Assembly (NCBI GenBank): GCA_036675565.1
Contig: JAKFER010000319.1
Location: 11,657 to 75,656, forward strand
Direction: 5' to 3'
Length of the DNA stretch: 64,000 nucleotides
From: JACCYQ01 sp036675565
GTDB taxonomy: Bacteria > Bacteroidota > Bacteroidia > Chitinophagales > Chitinophagaceae
The position numbers and the translations under genes are program-made. Position 1 is the first letter of the stretch. Every line of letters starts with the position of its first letter. Shown piece by piece: positions 18,646-27,350 of the stretch. Below the pieces are notes generated by a model. That model was not told where the DNA came from, searched no databases, and saw nothing but the letters and a program-made list of their open reading frames with translations.

Positions 18646-20283
18646 CTATTGCATTACTTCTTCAATCACCTTGCCGGTAGTACCGTTTGGCATTTGAATT
18701 TGTAATAATGCGGCTAGTGTTGGCGCCACATCATTCATATAAACTTCACGGTAAGATTTTCCTGGCTTAATATTCCATCCATAAAAAATCAATGGGATAT
18801 GACTGTCATAAGGGCTCCATGAACCATGGGTGGTTCCCGTGTTTCCATATGCATCAATAAACCCGGGATTTAAAATATACTGCACATCACCATTTCTCGT
18901 TGGGTGATAACCGTTAGCAATCATCTCTTTCAATTTTCCAGGTAAAGGAATGTCACCTATATCATTAACCGCAAAAACCTGTGCGACTTGTGGCATCACT
19001 TCCATATAACGTATAACTTCTTTTGCCAGTGCATCTTTATCTAACCCAAACTCCCTGATCTTCTGATGATCAAAATGCACCTGGTAATTATACAGGCTGG
19101 TAACCAGTTCTTCCTGGTTGAATTTTATCTTCAGTAAATCATTCAAACCTTTAAAAACCTGGGAACCAAAGAACTGTCCGCCTGCTAATTTATTTTCTTT
19201 TAAAAATCCGGGGACATGCGATACGCCATGATCGGCTGATAAAAAAAGAAGATATTGACCCTTACCTATTTTCTGATCGAGGTGTGTTAAAAAATCACCC
19301 AGGTCCTTATCAAAGCGCAGGTACATATCTTCAGTTTCCATTGAATTGGGTCCAAAAGAATGACCTATATAATCCGGTGAAGAAAAACTCACTGCTAAAA
19401 AATCGGTAATATTATCTGCACCCAACTGCTCTCCTTCAATGGCTGCTTTAGCCATTTCAATCGTTAAAGCATTTCCATAAGGCGTGCTGGCTATGGCGCC
19501 AAAATTTTTATCGGTAAATTTTTTAAGATCATAAGGAAACCCTTTCTGGTCTGCACCAAGGGGTTTTGATTCATAAATTTTTTCATCGGCTGTGCTTTGT
19601 ATATAAGATGCAGCCGGGTATAACAAATTCCAGTTTTGCTGGTAATATTGATTAACAAGTTTTCTCTCATTGAATTTTTTAACCCAACCTGGAAGATCCT
19701 TCATATAATAAGTGGAAGAGATAAAATTGCCATCACTTGAATTATACCAGTAAGCCCCATTGGCGGAATGACCTGCAGGCAGAATCCCTCCCCTGTCCTT
19801 AATGGCAATACCAATGACTTTGCTCCTGAAGTTTGTAGCCATTCTTAATTCATCGCAAATAGTTGTTGTTAATAAATTTTTGGGTGATTGTTGTCCTTTG
19901 TCACTTATCGGACCGCCAACCGTTTGCACTGAATCATCTTCTGTACAATATACCGACCGATTTAAATTTTTATCCCACCAGCCATTGCCTGTAATGCCAT
20001 GAATGGCAGGTGTTGTTCCTGTATACAAAGTAGCATGCCCGCAAGCTGTTACAGTTGGAGAATATGGAATGAAAGCATTTTCGAAATTGAAACCTTGTCC
20101 TAATAATCTTTTAAAGCCACCATCTTCTTTATAACGGTCATGGTAACGATATAAAAAATCCCAGCGCATCTGGTCAATAACTACACCTACAACCAATTTT
20201 GGTTTAGCTGTTTGCGTAGTCTGGGCTTCGCCCATTAAAAAACTAAAAAAGACAGTTGCGAGTAAAAAAGATAACCTGATCAT
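18646..20283 (-). CDS. pafA: PafA-like alkaline phosphatase (secreted)
   Basis: A secreted phosphate-monoester hydrolase of the alkaline-phosphatase superfamily. From the ATG at 20283 it is 545 aa, with a signal peptide ending about GEAQ. Residues match the Elizabethkingia PafA active site well: Asp37, nucleophile Thr79 in PTVTACGHA, Asn100, and Lys162 and Arg164 in IKDRGG. The metal-binding LSADHG and the C-terminal GTTHGSW segment are present. Conservation of the Lys/Arg pair argues for a monoesterase rather than a diesterase. PafA-type enzymes are usually less phosphate-repressed than PhoA. A Met two codons beyond the TTG at 20286 decides the start. Confidence 0.9.
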   Translation of the reverse strand: MIRLSFLLATVFFSFLMGEAQTTQTAKPKLVVGVVIDQMRWDFLYRYHDRYKEDGGFKRLLGQGFNFENAFIPYSPTVTACGHATLYTGTTPAIHGITGNGWWDKNLNRSVYCTEDDSVQTVGGPISDKGQQSPKNLLTTTICDELRMATNFRSKVIGIAIKDRGGILPAGHSANGAYWYNSSDGNFISSTYYMKDLPGWVKKFNERKLVNQYYQQNWNLLYPAASYIQSTADEKIYESKPLGADQKGFPYDLKKFTDKNFGAIASTPYGNALTIEMAKAAIEGEQLGADNITDFLAVSFSSPDYIGHSFGPNSMETEDMYLRFDKDLGDFLTHLDQKIGKGQYLLFLSADHGVSHVPGFLKENKLAGGQFFGSQVFKGLNDLLKIKFNQEELVTSLYNYQVHFDHQKIREFGLDKDALAKEVIRYMEVMPQVAQVFAVNDIGDIPLPGKLKEMIANGYHPTRNGDVQYILNPGFIDAYGNTGTTHGSWSPYDSHIPLIFYGWNIKPGKSYREVYMNDVAPTLAALLQIQMPNGTTGKVIEEVMQ

Positions 20284-20298
20284 CAATACTATTTTTTA

Positions 20299-20306
20299 CA
20301 AATGTA
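20299..20306 (-). promoter_or_regulatory. -7 element for the PafA-like gene
   Basis: On the minus strand this reads TACATTTG, a perfect TAnnTTTG. It is 16 bp before the ATG, implying a very short leader. I see no good -33 box. Confidence 0.45.
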
Positions 20307-20425
20307 TTGAATAGGTTCTTGTTCTAGTTTTACTTTAACGTTAAATGAAATTTGGTAAGAGATAATCCTTAACATAGAGCCATGTAGGCTACGCAGAACT
20401 TTTTATCCCATTTTTTAAAAAACAT

Positions 20426-20433
20426 TACCTTTG
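20426..20433 (+). promoter_or_regulatory. -7 element for the alpha-oxoamine synthase
   Basis: TACCTTTG is a perfect TAnnTTTG, preceded by an A/T-rich stretch and followed by a leader of about 85 nt to the start at 20525. Confidence 0.55.
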
Positions 20434-20524
20434 CGGTTTTCAAATCATTACGTGAATTTTTTAAAAGTGAAAAATGGGCGCCCGATCCACTTCCCTTTAA
20501 AAATCACCCAAACAACAATATAAT

Positions 20525-21781
20525 ATGGCAGATATTTTTGAACGGTTATTGAAGAACCAGGGCCCTCTTGGGCAACATCGCGAAAGAGCACATGGTTATT
20601 TTGCTTTCCCCAAACTGGAAGGTGATATTGGTAGCAGGATGAAATTTCGCGGCAAAGAAGTGATTGTATGGAGTTTAAATAATTACCTGGGCCTGGCAAA
20701 TCATCCTGAAGTACGCAAAGCGGATGCTGAAGGTGCCCGGGATTTTGGATTGGCTTTACCAATGGGTGCCCGCATGATGAGCGGGAACAGTAATCAACAT
20801 GAACAATTAGAAAGAGAACTGGCAGCATTTGTGATGAAAGAAGATGCTGCTTTATTGAATTATGGATACCAGGGCATGTCAAGCCTGATTGATGTATTAT
20901 GCAGCAGGCATGATGTGATTGTTTATGATGCGGAAAGTCATGCATGTATCATCGATGGATTAAGAATGCATGCTGGTCACCGTTATGTTTTTAAACATAA
21001 TGATGTGGAAGATTTTGAAAAACAAATACAACGTGCCACATCGTTAATTGAAAAACAAAAAGCAGGTGGCATCCTGGTTATTACTGAAGGTGTTTTTGGA
21101 ATGGCAGGCGACCAGGGCAGGCTTAAAGAAATTGCCACATTAAAAGATAAATATTCTTTCAGGTTATTAGTGGATGATGCACATGGATTTGGCACATTGG
21201 GAGAAACCGGTGCTGGTGCTGGTGAAGCACAGGGCGTACAGGATAAGATAGACCTGTATTTTTCAACATTTGCAAAATCAATGGCTTCGATCGGGGCATT
21301 TATTGCAGGCGACAAAAAGATCATTGATTATGTACGTTATAATATCCGCTCGCAGATATTCGCCAAAAGTCTCCCCATGCCATTGGTGATTGGTAATTTA
21401 AAAAGATTGGAACTTTTAAAAACACGTCCGGAGTTAAAAGACAAGCTTTGGGAAAATGCACAAAAGCTGCAAAAGGGATTAAAAGAAAAAGGTTTTGATA
21501 TTGGGAAAACGGATTCCCCGGTTACACCTATATATATGAAAGGTGGTGTAGAAGAAGCAACAGCTATGGTGATGGACCTCCGGGAAAACTATCACATCTT
21601 TTGTTCCATTGTTGTTTACCCGGTTATACCAAAGGGACATATTATTTATCGCCTGATCCCAACGGCAGTACATACAGATGAAGATATTGAGTTAACGTTG
21701 AAAGCATTTGAAGAAACCAAGAAGAAACTGGATGCAGGGGAATATAAAGTTGAATTTATTCCGGACATGGCAGAAGCCTGA
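20525..21781 (+). CDS. Alpha-oxoamine synthase: serine palmitoyltransferase or capnine-type synthase
   Basis: A PLP enzyme that condenses an amino acid with an acyl-CoA or acyl-ACP. The 418-aa protein has the fold-type I pattern: GNSNQHEQLE at 87-96, His139 for ring stacking, the DDAHGFGTLGETG segment at 217-229 and the PLP lysine Lys251 in STFAKSMAS. In Bacteroidota such enzymes start sphingolipid synthesis (serine plus acyl-CoA) or sulfonolipid synthesis (cysteate, giving capnine, linked to gliding). Sequence alone does not settle which; glycine C-acetyltransferase is a third option. Monocistronic, with its own promoter and terminator. Confidence 0.85.
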   Translation: MADIFERLLKNQGPLGQHRERAHGYFAFPKLEGDIGSRMKFRGKEVIVWSLNNYLGLANHPEVRKADAEGARDFGLALPMGARMMSGNSNQHEQLERELAAFVMKEDAALLNYGYQGMSSLIDVLCSRHDVIVYDAESHACIIDGLRMHAGHRYVFKHNDVEDFEKQIQRATSLIEKQKAGGILVITEGVFGMAGDQGRLKEIATLKDKYSFRLLVDDAHGFGTLGETGAGAGEAQGVQDKIDLYFSTFAKSMASIGAFIAGDKKIIDYVRYNIRSQIFAKSLPMPLVIGNLKRLELLKTRPELKDKLWENAQKLQKGLKEKGFDIGKTDSPVTPIYMKGGVEEATAMVMDLRENYHIFCSIVVYPVIPKGHIIYRLIPTAVHTDEDIELTLKAFEETKKKLDAGEYKVEFIPDMAEA

Positions 21782-21804
21782 CCTGTTATTATAAATAAAT
21801 ATTA

Positions 21805-21835
21805 AAAAGCACTGTTTTATACAGTGCTTTTGTTC
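21805..21835 (+). terminator. Intrinsic terminator after the alpha-oxoamine synthase
   Basis: A 10-bp perfect stem (21805-21814 with 21822-21831), a 7-nt loop and T-rich flank. Confidence 0.8.
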
Positions 21836-21977
21836 TTTTACAACCTCCATCTGCATGGAAAGCATTATTTTTAAAGCTATTTATTACCCAAAGAAAATTT
21901 TTAAAAAAGGTCATCTGATTACCATGTCCTGGTTATGAACAAAGGAAATACACCAGGATAAAAAAACAAAAACTCAA

Positions 21978-24143
21978 ATGAAAAAAATCTTTTTACTGTT
22001 ATTCTTATTACCCTTGTTTACCCTGGCGCAGGATAAACTGATTACCCTCGAAGACATTTATAAAAAAGGCACTTTCCGTGGTGAATTTGTTCCGGGTTTT
22101 GCAGAACTGCCACTGGACAGTATCATCAATCCCAAAGATGTTTTAGATGAAACAGGAAAAAATTTGAATACATCTGATTACATGTTAAGTGCGGACAACA
22201 AACGCATTATTTTTTTTACGGGTCGTGAAAATATCTATCGCAGATCAAGCAAAGCAAATACCTACCTGTATGATGTAAATACAAAAAAGACCATCAGCCT
22301 GAATAAGGATAAGATCATGCATCCCACTTTTTCTCCTGACGGATCAAAAATCGCTTTTGTACATAACAATAACCTGTACGTTTATGATATTGCAACAACA
22401 TCAACCAAAGCCATTACAACGGATGGTAAATGGAACTACATCATCAATGGAAATGCTGATTGGGTATACGAAGAAGAATTCAGTTTTTCACAAGCTTATC
22501 AATGGAGCCCGCAGGGTAATTATATTGCTTATTACCGGTTTGATGAAACCAATGTAAAAGAATATAACATGCCGTTTTATGATGATACCTACAACCAGGA
22601 TTATCGTTATAAATATCCAAAAGCCGGCGAAGACAATTCAGTAGTGACTATTCATATTTATAATGTAAATACCGGCAATAAAGTGCAGGCGGAATATGAA
22701 CAAGGCGATATTTATATCCCAAGAATTAAATGGACACAGGCCGATGATCAATTAATTGTTTACTGGATGAACAGGCACCAGAACGAATTAAAACTTTTAC
22801 AAACCAATGCAGCAACCGGTGCCAGCCAACCTATTTACCAGGAAAAGAATAAATATTATGTTGACATCACGGATGACTGGTGGTTTTTAAAAGATGGCAA
22901 ACATTTTATTTTTACCAGCGAGATGAATGGCTATAACCAGATCTACTTATACAGCATGGATGGTAAAAAGAAAGTGCAACTATCTAAAGGGAACTATGAC
23001 CTGGCAAACATCAATGGCGTGGATGAAAAGAACAACCGTATTTATTATACTTTGGCCTATCCTACCCCGTTAGACCGTCATGTTTTTGTAACCGATTTTG
23101 ATGGCAAGAACACCACACAGTTAACCAGTGGCAATGGGTTTCACCGGGCGGTTTTTGATAAGGATTTTTCAAAATTCTATGATTATCATTCTACCATTAA
23201 CACACCCCAGACTGTAACGCTTTACAACCTGCAAACAACCCGTAAAAAAATAAGTCCGCAGATGGTAAAAGTGATGAATGATAACAGTAAGCTTAAAAAT
23301 AAATTAAAAGAATATGCCATCGGCCAGGTTGAATTCATCAAGGTTCCCAATACTAAAGGCGATACATTAAATGGCTGGATGTTGAAACCAATGAATTTTG
23401 ATCCGGCAAAAAAATATCCTGTATTGTTTTGTAATTATGGCGGACCCGGATCGCAGCAGGTTGCCAACAGGTTTGGTGCTGCAAATTTCTGGCACCAGAT
23501 GATGGCACAAAAAGGATATATTGTTGTGAGTGTTGATAATACGGGTACTGGTTACCGTGGGGAAGAATTTAAAAAGAAAACTTACCTGCAATTGGGTAAA
23601 TACGAAATTGAAGACCAGATCGATGCCGCTAAATATTTATCCGCATTGCCTTATGTTGATGCGAAACAGATTGGTCATTGGGGATGGAGTTATGGCGGAT
23701 TTATGAGTACGCTGGCTATAACCAAAGGTGCAGATGTTTTTTCTGCAGCAGTGGCTGTTGCTCCTGTTACATCCTGGAGATATTATGACAATATTTATAC
23801 GGAAAGATATATGCGTACGCCTAAGGAAAATCCGAAAGGTTATGATGATAACGCACCCATCAATTTTGTTGATAAGATTAAAGGAAAATATTTATTGATT
23901 CATGGCAGTGCAGATGATAATGTACATTTTCAAAACAGTACGCAATTAATTACCGCATTGGTAAAAAATAATATCGACTTTGATTTGGGTATGTATCCGA
24001 ATAAAAATCATGGCATCAGTGGCAGTGCTGACAATACTACGTTTCACTTATGGAGTAAAATGACCAACTGGATTTTGGAAAATCTAAAAAATGAAAACAC
24101 TGCCAAAGTCACAGGATATCAAACCAATCAAAAAGCATTTTAA
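21978..24143 (+). CDS. Dipeptidyl peptidase IV-like serine peptidase (S9B)
   Basis: A secreted exopeptidase that removes Xaa-Pro or Xaa-Ala dipeptides. The 721-aa protein has a signal peptide ending TLAQ, an eight-bladed beta-propeller region (about 40-480) and a C-terminal hydrolase. The Glu pair that holds the substrate amino end is in DWVYEEEF. The triad reads Ser571 (GWSYGG), Asp646 (HGSADDNVHF) and His678 (KNHGI); the 32-residue Asp-to-His spacing equals that of human DPP4. It stands alone between two terminators and probably serves periplasmic peptide breakdown. Confidence 0.95.
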   Translation: MKKIFLLLFLLPLFTLAQDKLITLEDIYKKGTFRGEFVPGFAELPLDSIINPKDVLDETGKNLNTSDYMLSADNKRIIFFTGRENIYRRSSKANTYLYDVNTKKTISLNKDKIMHPTFSPDGSKIAFVHNNNLYVYDIATTSTKAITTDGKWNYIINGNADWVYEEEFSFSQAYQWSPQGNYIAYYRFDETNVKEYNMPFYDDTYNQDYRYKYPKAGEDNSVVTIHIYNVNTGNKVQAEYEQGDIYIPRIKWTQADDQLIVYWMNRHQNELKLLQTNAATGASQPIYQEKNKYYVDITDDWWFLKDGKHFIFTSEMNGYNQIYLYSMDGKKKVQLSKGNYDLANINGVDEKNNRIYYTLAYPTPLDRHVFVTDFDGKNTTQLTSGNGFHRAVFDKDFSKFYDYHSTINTPQTVTLYNLQTTRKKISPQMVKVMNDNSKLKNKLKEYAIGQVEFIKVPNTKGDTLNGWMLKPMNFDPAKKYPVLFCNYGGPGSQQVANRFGAANFWHQMMAQKGYIVVSVDNTGTGYRGEEFKKKTYLQLGKYEIEDQIDAAKYLSALPYVDAKQIGHWGWSYGGFMSTLAITKGADVFSAAVAVAPVTSWRYYDNIYTERYMRTPKENPKGYDDNAPINFVDKIKGKYLLIHGSADDNVHFQNSTQLITALVKNNIDFDLGMYPNKNHGISGSADNTTFHLWSKMTNWILENLKNENTAKVTGYQTNQKAF

Positions 24144-24161
24144 ACTAATATCATCTAAATA

Positions 24162-24197
24162 AAATGAGGTTACCCTAACAAGGTAACCTCATTTTTA
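24162..24197 (+). terminator. Intrinsic terminator after the DPP4-like gene
   Basis: A 13-bp perfect stem (24162-24174 with 24182-24194), a 7-nt loop and a T run. Confidence 0.9.
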
Positions 24198-24266
24198 TTT
24201 TACGACTATACATAACATTTATGATGTATAAGCATTTTTAAGTATGGGAAGTATATAAAAAAAGAA

Positions 24267-24341
24267 CCCCGACTAAAAGTCGGGGGCCCTAATCAAAAAC
24301 CATTAACCATTAAACCTTATCCTATGAAAATTCATTGCTAA
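24267..24341 (+). ncRNA. Possible structured leader or small RNA with a five-codon ORF
   Basis: An 8-bp hairpin with a 3-nt loop (stem 24267-24274 and 24278-24285) is followed by GGCCC, two CCATTAA units, a leader-like CCTTATCCT and a short frame at 24324-24341 encoding MKIHC. The arrangement looks like a 5' leader, yet the next gene starts 160 bp further on. No family is recognised. Confidence 0.3.
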
Positions 24342-24502
24342 TATAGGTACGAATAAAATAAAGGGGACAGCTATTTATTAATAATTTTAAGCAATGAAGG
24401 AAAACCCTTAGTGTTAAAAATTCTCACTTGTAAATAACCATTGATAATCAATAAACCTTCTTCTTTTCAAATTGTTTACAAAGACATTATCTTTAAAATA
24501 TT

Positions 24503-25078
24503 ATGGTTGACCTTAAGAAAAGACTAATAGTTTCCATAACCGGGGCCAGTGGTGCTATTTATGCAAAATTATTGTTGGAAAAATTGGAGAAGCTCTCAGA
24601 TCAATGGGAAAAGATCGGGGTCATCATGTCTGCCAATGCAAAATATGTATGGAAAACGGAACTAGGCGAAGATCACCAGTCATATGCTTTTGTGGATTAT
24701 TATGAAAAGGCCGATTTCAATGCTCCATTTGCCTCCGGCTCGGGCAAATACGATACCATGATCATCATTCCTTGTTCCATGGGTACTTTGGGCCGTATAG
24801 CTGCTGGCGTTTCTGACGACCTTGGGACCCGGGCTGCCGATGTAATTTTGAAAGAAAGAAGGAAATTGATATGTGTTGCCCGGGAAACGCCCTATAATTT
24901 GGTACATATCCGAAATATGGAAACAATTACTTTGGCGGGTGGTATTATTTGTCCTGCCACTCCCTCCTTTTATAGCCGGCCCCAAACCATTGATGAAGTA
25001 GCTTTGACGGTTGTGGACCGTGTTCTTGACCTGGCAGGTTTTGATATAAAAGCTTACCGGTGGGGCAATGAAGAATAA
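24503..25078 (+). CDS. ubiX: Flavin prenyltransferase UbiX
   Basis: Makes prenylated FMN, the cofactor of UbiD-type decarboxylases. The 191-aa protein has the N-terminal GASGA flavin motif at 14-18, PCSMGTLGRIAAG near 90-102, the diagnostic RETPYNLVHIRNM near 132-144 and PSFYSRPQ near 156-163. No ubiD gene is near, so its partner must be elsewhere; in a menaquinone user that may be a UbiD-like step of quinone synthesis. A small basic protein gene follows after 50 bp. Confidence 0.95.
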   Translation: MVDLKKRLIVSITGASGAIYAKLLLEKLEKLSDQWEKIGVIMSANAKYVWKTELGEDHQSYAFVDYYEKADFNAPFASGSGKYDTMIIIPCSMGTLGRIAAGVSDDLGTRAADVILKERRKLICVARETPYNLVHIRNMETITLAGGIICPATPSFYSRPQTIDEVALTVVDRVLDLAGFDIKAYRWGNEE

Positions 25079-25128
25079 ACCAACAAAAAATAAATTTAAC
25101 TTACAGCAAATTTTAAAAACCACGTACT

Positions 25129-25281
25129 ATGGCATTACCAACGAACAATAAGAACACCGGCAAAAACAGTAAAAAGAATCAAACGCATAATGCCGGTTCT
25201 TCTAAGTTTATTACCAAACCCGGTAAAAATGTAACCATTGCGAAGAAGCCAGTAAAAACAGGTGGCACCCGGGGAAGTTAA
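25129..25281 (+). CDS. Small lysine-rich basic protein (50 aa), unrecognised
   Basis: A complete 50-codon frame from ATG to TAA between ubiX and the MtfA-like gene, in the same direction. The product begins MALPTNNKNTGKNSKKNQ and is made of Lys, Asn, Thr and Gly with no acidic residue and only two aromatic or long hydrophobic spots. It looks disordered and nucleic-acid- or ribosome-binding in character. Codon use resembles the neighbours. I do not recognise the family. A translated gene is supported by its clean placement and composition, not by a homologue. Confidence 0.6.
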   Translation: MALPTNNKNTGKNSKKNQTHNAGSSKFITKPGKNVTIAKKPVKTGGTRGS

Positions 25282-25363
25282 TATCATCAACCTGTCCAGG
25301 TATAACACAAGCATTATGCCTGGACTTATTTAGACTTCATTAAACATTCCCGGAGTATACCAA

Positions 25364-26158
25364 ATGGAATTATTGCTGATCCTGCTGGTTGTTTCAGCCA
25401 CCTTTGTCTTACTGGTTCTCAGCTTTAAGTTCAGGAAGAATAAACCTGGCAAATTGAAGCCTTTGCCAGCTTCTTATAAAGCGCTGTTATCCACACATGT
25501 TGAATTTTATAAAGAGCTTGGCAGTGAAGACAAACTACTTTTTGAAAAAAAAGTTCAGCAATTTCTTTCCCGCATTCGCATCACTGGTATTAAAACCGAT
25601 GCAGAGGAACTGGATAAGGTCCTTGTTGCCGCCAGTGCCATTATTCCCATCTTTAAATTTCCGGATTGGGAATATATAAATTTAAATGAAGTGTTACTTT
25701 ACCCTGACTCTTTCAGTGAGAATTTTGAATTTGAAGGATCCGGGAGAAATATGCTGGGTTTGGTTGGGACCGGGCCTTACCAGAATATAATGATCCTTTC
25801 CAAACATGAATTGCGAAATGGTTTTACCAATAAAACCAACAAGAAAAATACCGCCATTCACGAATTTGTTCACCTGATAGATAAAACGGATGGAGAAACA
25901 GATGGTATTCCGGAAGTTATCCTGTCAAAACAATATATCATTCCCTGGCTTGAACTGGTGCAGAAAAAGATCAAACAAATTACTGAGGAAGAATCTGACA
26001 TCAATCCATATGGCGCCACCAACCAGGCTGAATTTTTTGCTGTTGTTTCTGAATATTTTTTTGAACGACCTGATTTACTGGAATCAAAACATCCCGAATT
26101 ATTCCGGATGCTGACCACCATTTTTCAACAACAAACGGCAAAACAAGCCACCAGTTAA
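25364..26158 (+). CDS. MtfA-like zinc-dependent peptidase, membrane anchored
   Basis: The 264-aa protein has one N-terminal membrane segment (about 3-22) followed by a soluble domain of the MtfA/M90 family. The metal site HEFVHLID puts His166, Glu167 and His170 in place, and the family patterns AASAIIPIFKFPDWEY and VLLYPDSF precede it. E. coli MtfA is cytosolic and interacts with the glucose regulator Mlc; here the anchor and phylum make that link unlikely. The substrate is unknown. It lies in a same-strand series from ubiX to the Crp-type regulator. Confidence 0.85.
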   Translation: MELLLILLVVSATFVLLVLSFKFRKNKPGKLKPLPASYKALLSTHVEFYKELGSEDKLLFEKKVQQFLSRIRITGIKTDAEELDKVLVAASAIIPIFKFPDWEYINLNEVLLYPDSFSENFEFEGSGRNMLGLVGTGPYQNIMILSKHELRNGFTNKTNKKNTAIHEFVHLIDKTDGETDGIPEVILSKQYIIPWLELVQKKIKQITEEESDINPYGATNQAEFFAVVSEYFFERPDLLESKHPELFRMLTTIFQQQTAKQATS

Positions 26159-26221
26159 AGTTTCAAAGAAATTAATTATAATTAACTTCAAGATTCGGCA
26201 AACTACCTAAATGAGACCCTG

Positions 26222-26863
26222 ATGATACCAACCACCGCTTCATCAATCAAAAATGAAAAATGGTCAACCATGGGCAATCATTCTCCCATGGTTACATTAT
26301 TCAATAACATTCATCCATTAAGCCAGGGTGCTATCGATTACCTGGATGCTTCATCATACCCGGTCTCCGTAAACAAAGGAAAATTTTTATTGAAGGCAGG
26401 CCAGGTTCCAGATCGGTTATTCCTGTTGATAAAAGGAGTCGTACGTGGATTTATAAAAGATGAAAATAAAGAGATCACGACCTGGATCACAGGTGAAAAT
26501 GAATTGGTGGGTTCTATCCGCGGGTTGGGTCTGCCACCACTTATTTCAGAAGAAAACATCCAGGTTATAGAAACAGCCCAATTAGTAGGCCTTGAATACA
26601 AGTGTATTAATTATATGTACACACATTTTCCTGAATCAAATATTGTTGCACGGATCATATTGGAAGATATATACCGGGCAGCAGAAGAAAGAGCATACAT
26701 CAGCCGGATACCATCCGCAGAAAAAAAATATAAAAGATTCATGGAAACGAAACCAAATTTGATTAACCTGATATCCCAAAAATATATTGCTTCCTATCTT
26801 TCTATGACACAGGAAACATTGAGCCGGATCAGAACCCGTGAAACTAAAAAACTAGCTGAATAA
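26222..26863 (+). CDS. Crp/Fnr-family transcriptional regulator
   Basis: A 213-aa regulator with a cyclic-nucleotide-binding-like beta roll (about 45-125, KGKFLLKAGQVPDRLFLLIKGVVRGF) and a C-terminal winged helix whose recognition segment is IASYLSMTQETLSRIR near 187-202. It has no cysteine cluster, so it is not an oxygen-sensing Fnr; ligand unknown. An internal Met at 17 is an alternative start. It precedes DUF3817 and the TonB receptor module on the same strand, and may control them, by position only. Confidence 0.9.
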   Translation: MIPTTASSIKNEKWSTMGNHSPMVTLFNNIHPLSQGAIDYLDASSYPVSVNKGKFLLKAGQVPDRLFLLIKGVVRGFIKDENKEITTWITGENELVGSIRGLGLPPLISEENIQVIETAQLVGLEYKCINYMYTHFPESNIVARIILEDIYRAAEERAYISRIPSAEKKYKRFMETKPNLINLISQKYIASYLSMTQETLSRIRTRETKKLAE

Positions 26864-26945
26864 AAAAAACAACCCGTTTCTTTTTTGTTAAAAGAGAACT
26901 TCCAAATCTTTTTCACTGTAGGTTTGCAACATTTAAATTGAACCT

Positions 26946-27263
26946 ATGCAGGAAATGATGCGCAGTTCTATTGGTCGTCTTCGATTAATCGGGATGGCCG
27001 AAGGAATTTCACTTTTAGTTTTGTTTGGCATTGCGATGCCTTTAAAATATATAGCAGATAAGCCAGAAGCCGTTACCGTTATCGGTTGGATCCATGGATT
27101 ACTATTCGTTTTATTCATGATTGCGGTGATCATTGTTTATGATCAGCGTAACTGGCCATTTAAAAAAGTAGTTTTTGCCTTTATTGCAGCCTTTCTGCCA
27201 TTTGGTACTTTTATTTTTGATAAGTATTTAAAAAAAGAAGAAACGGCTAATATCGTTTCCTGA
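26946..27263 (+). CDS. DUF3817 membrane protein
   Basis: A 105-aa inner-membrane protein with three predicted helices (about 17-35, 43-65, 76-93). The pattern RLIGMAEGISLLVLFGIAMPLKY, then GWIHGLLFVLF and FGTFIFDKYL is typical of DUF3817. Function is unknown. In other genomes the family is often found beside small transport or respiratory genes. Confidence 0.8.
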   Translation: MQEMMRSSIGRLRLIGMAEGISLLVLFGIAMPLKYIADKPEAVTVIGWIHGLLFVLFMIAVIIVYDQRNWPFKKVVFAFIAAFLPFGTFIFDKYLKKEETANIVS

Positions 27264-27322
27264 TTTCCGCATTTCGAAAAGTTTATTTCCCGATTGTAAT
27301 AGAGCCTTGCATCTCGCAGAAT

Positions 27323-27330
27323 TAGTTTTG
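27323..27330 (+). promoter_or_regulatory. -7 element for the TonB-dependent receptor
   Basis: TAGTTTTG matches TAnnTTTG exactly and lies 20 bp before the start codon. No convincing -33 box. Confidence 0.45.
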
Positions 27331-27350
27331 CGCAACTAAACCAGTTGTAG

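Larger units (their letters stand above)
24144..24502. other. 359-bp gap with a terminator and an unexplained structured segment
   Basis: The gap begins with the terminator at 24162-24197. From about 24259 it holds a GC-rich hairpin, a purine-poor stretch of CCATTAA repeats and a five-codon reading frame, all described separately. The last 150 bp before ubiX are A/T rich and show no clear box. Confidence 0.5.

Noticed and set aside
20448..20945. 165-codon minus-strand frame over the alpha-oxoamine synthase
   Set aside because: Mostly antisense to a gene with all catalytic motifs; His/Cys/Pro-rich shadow product.
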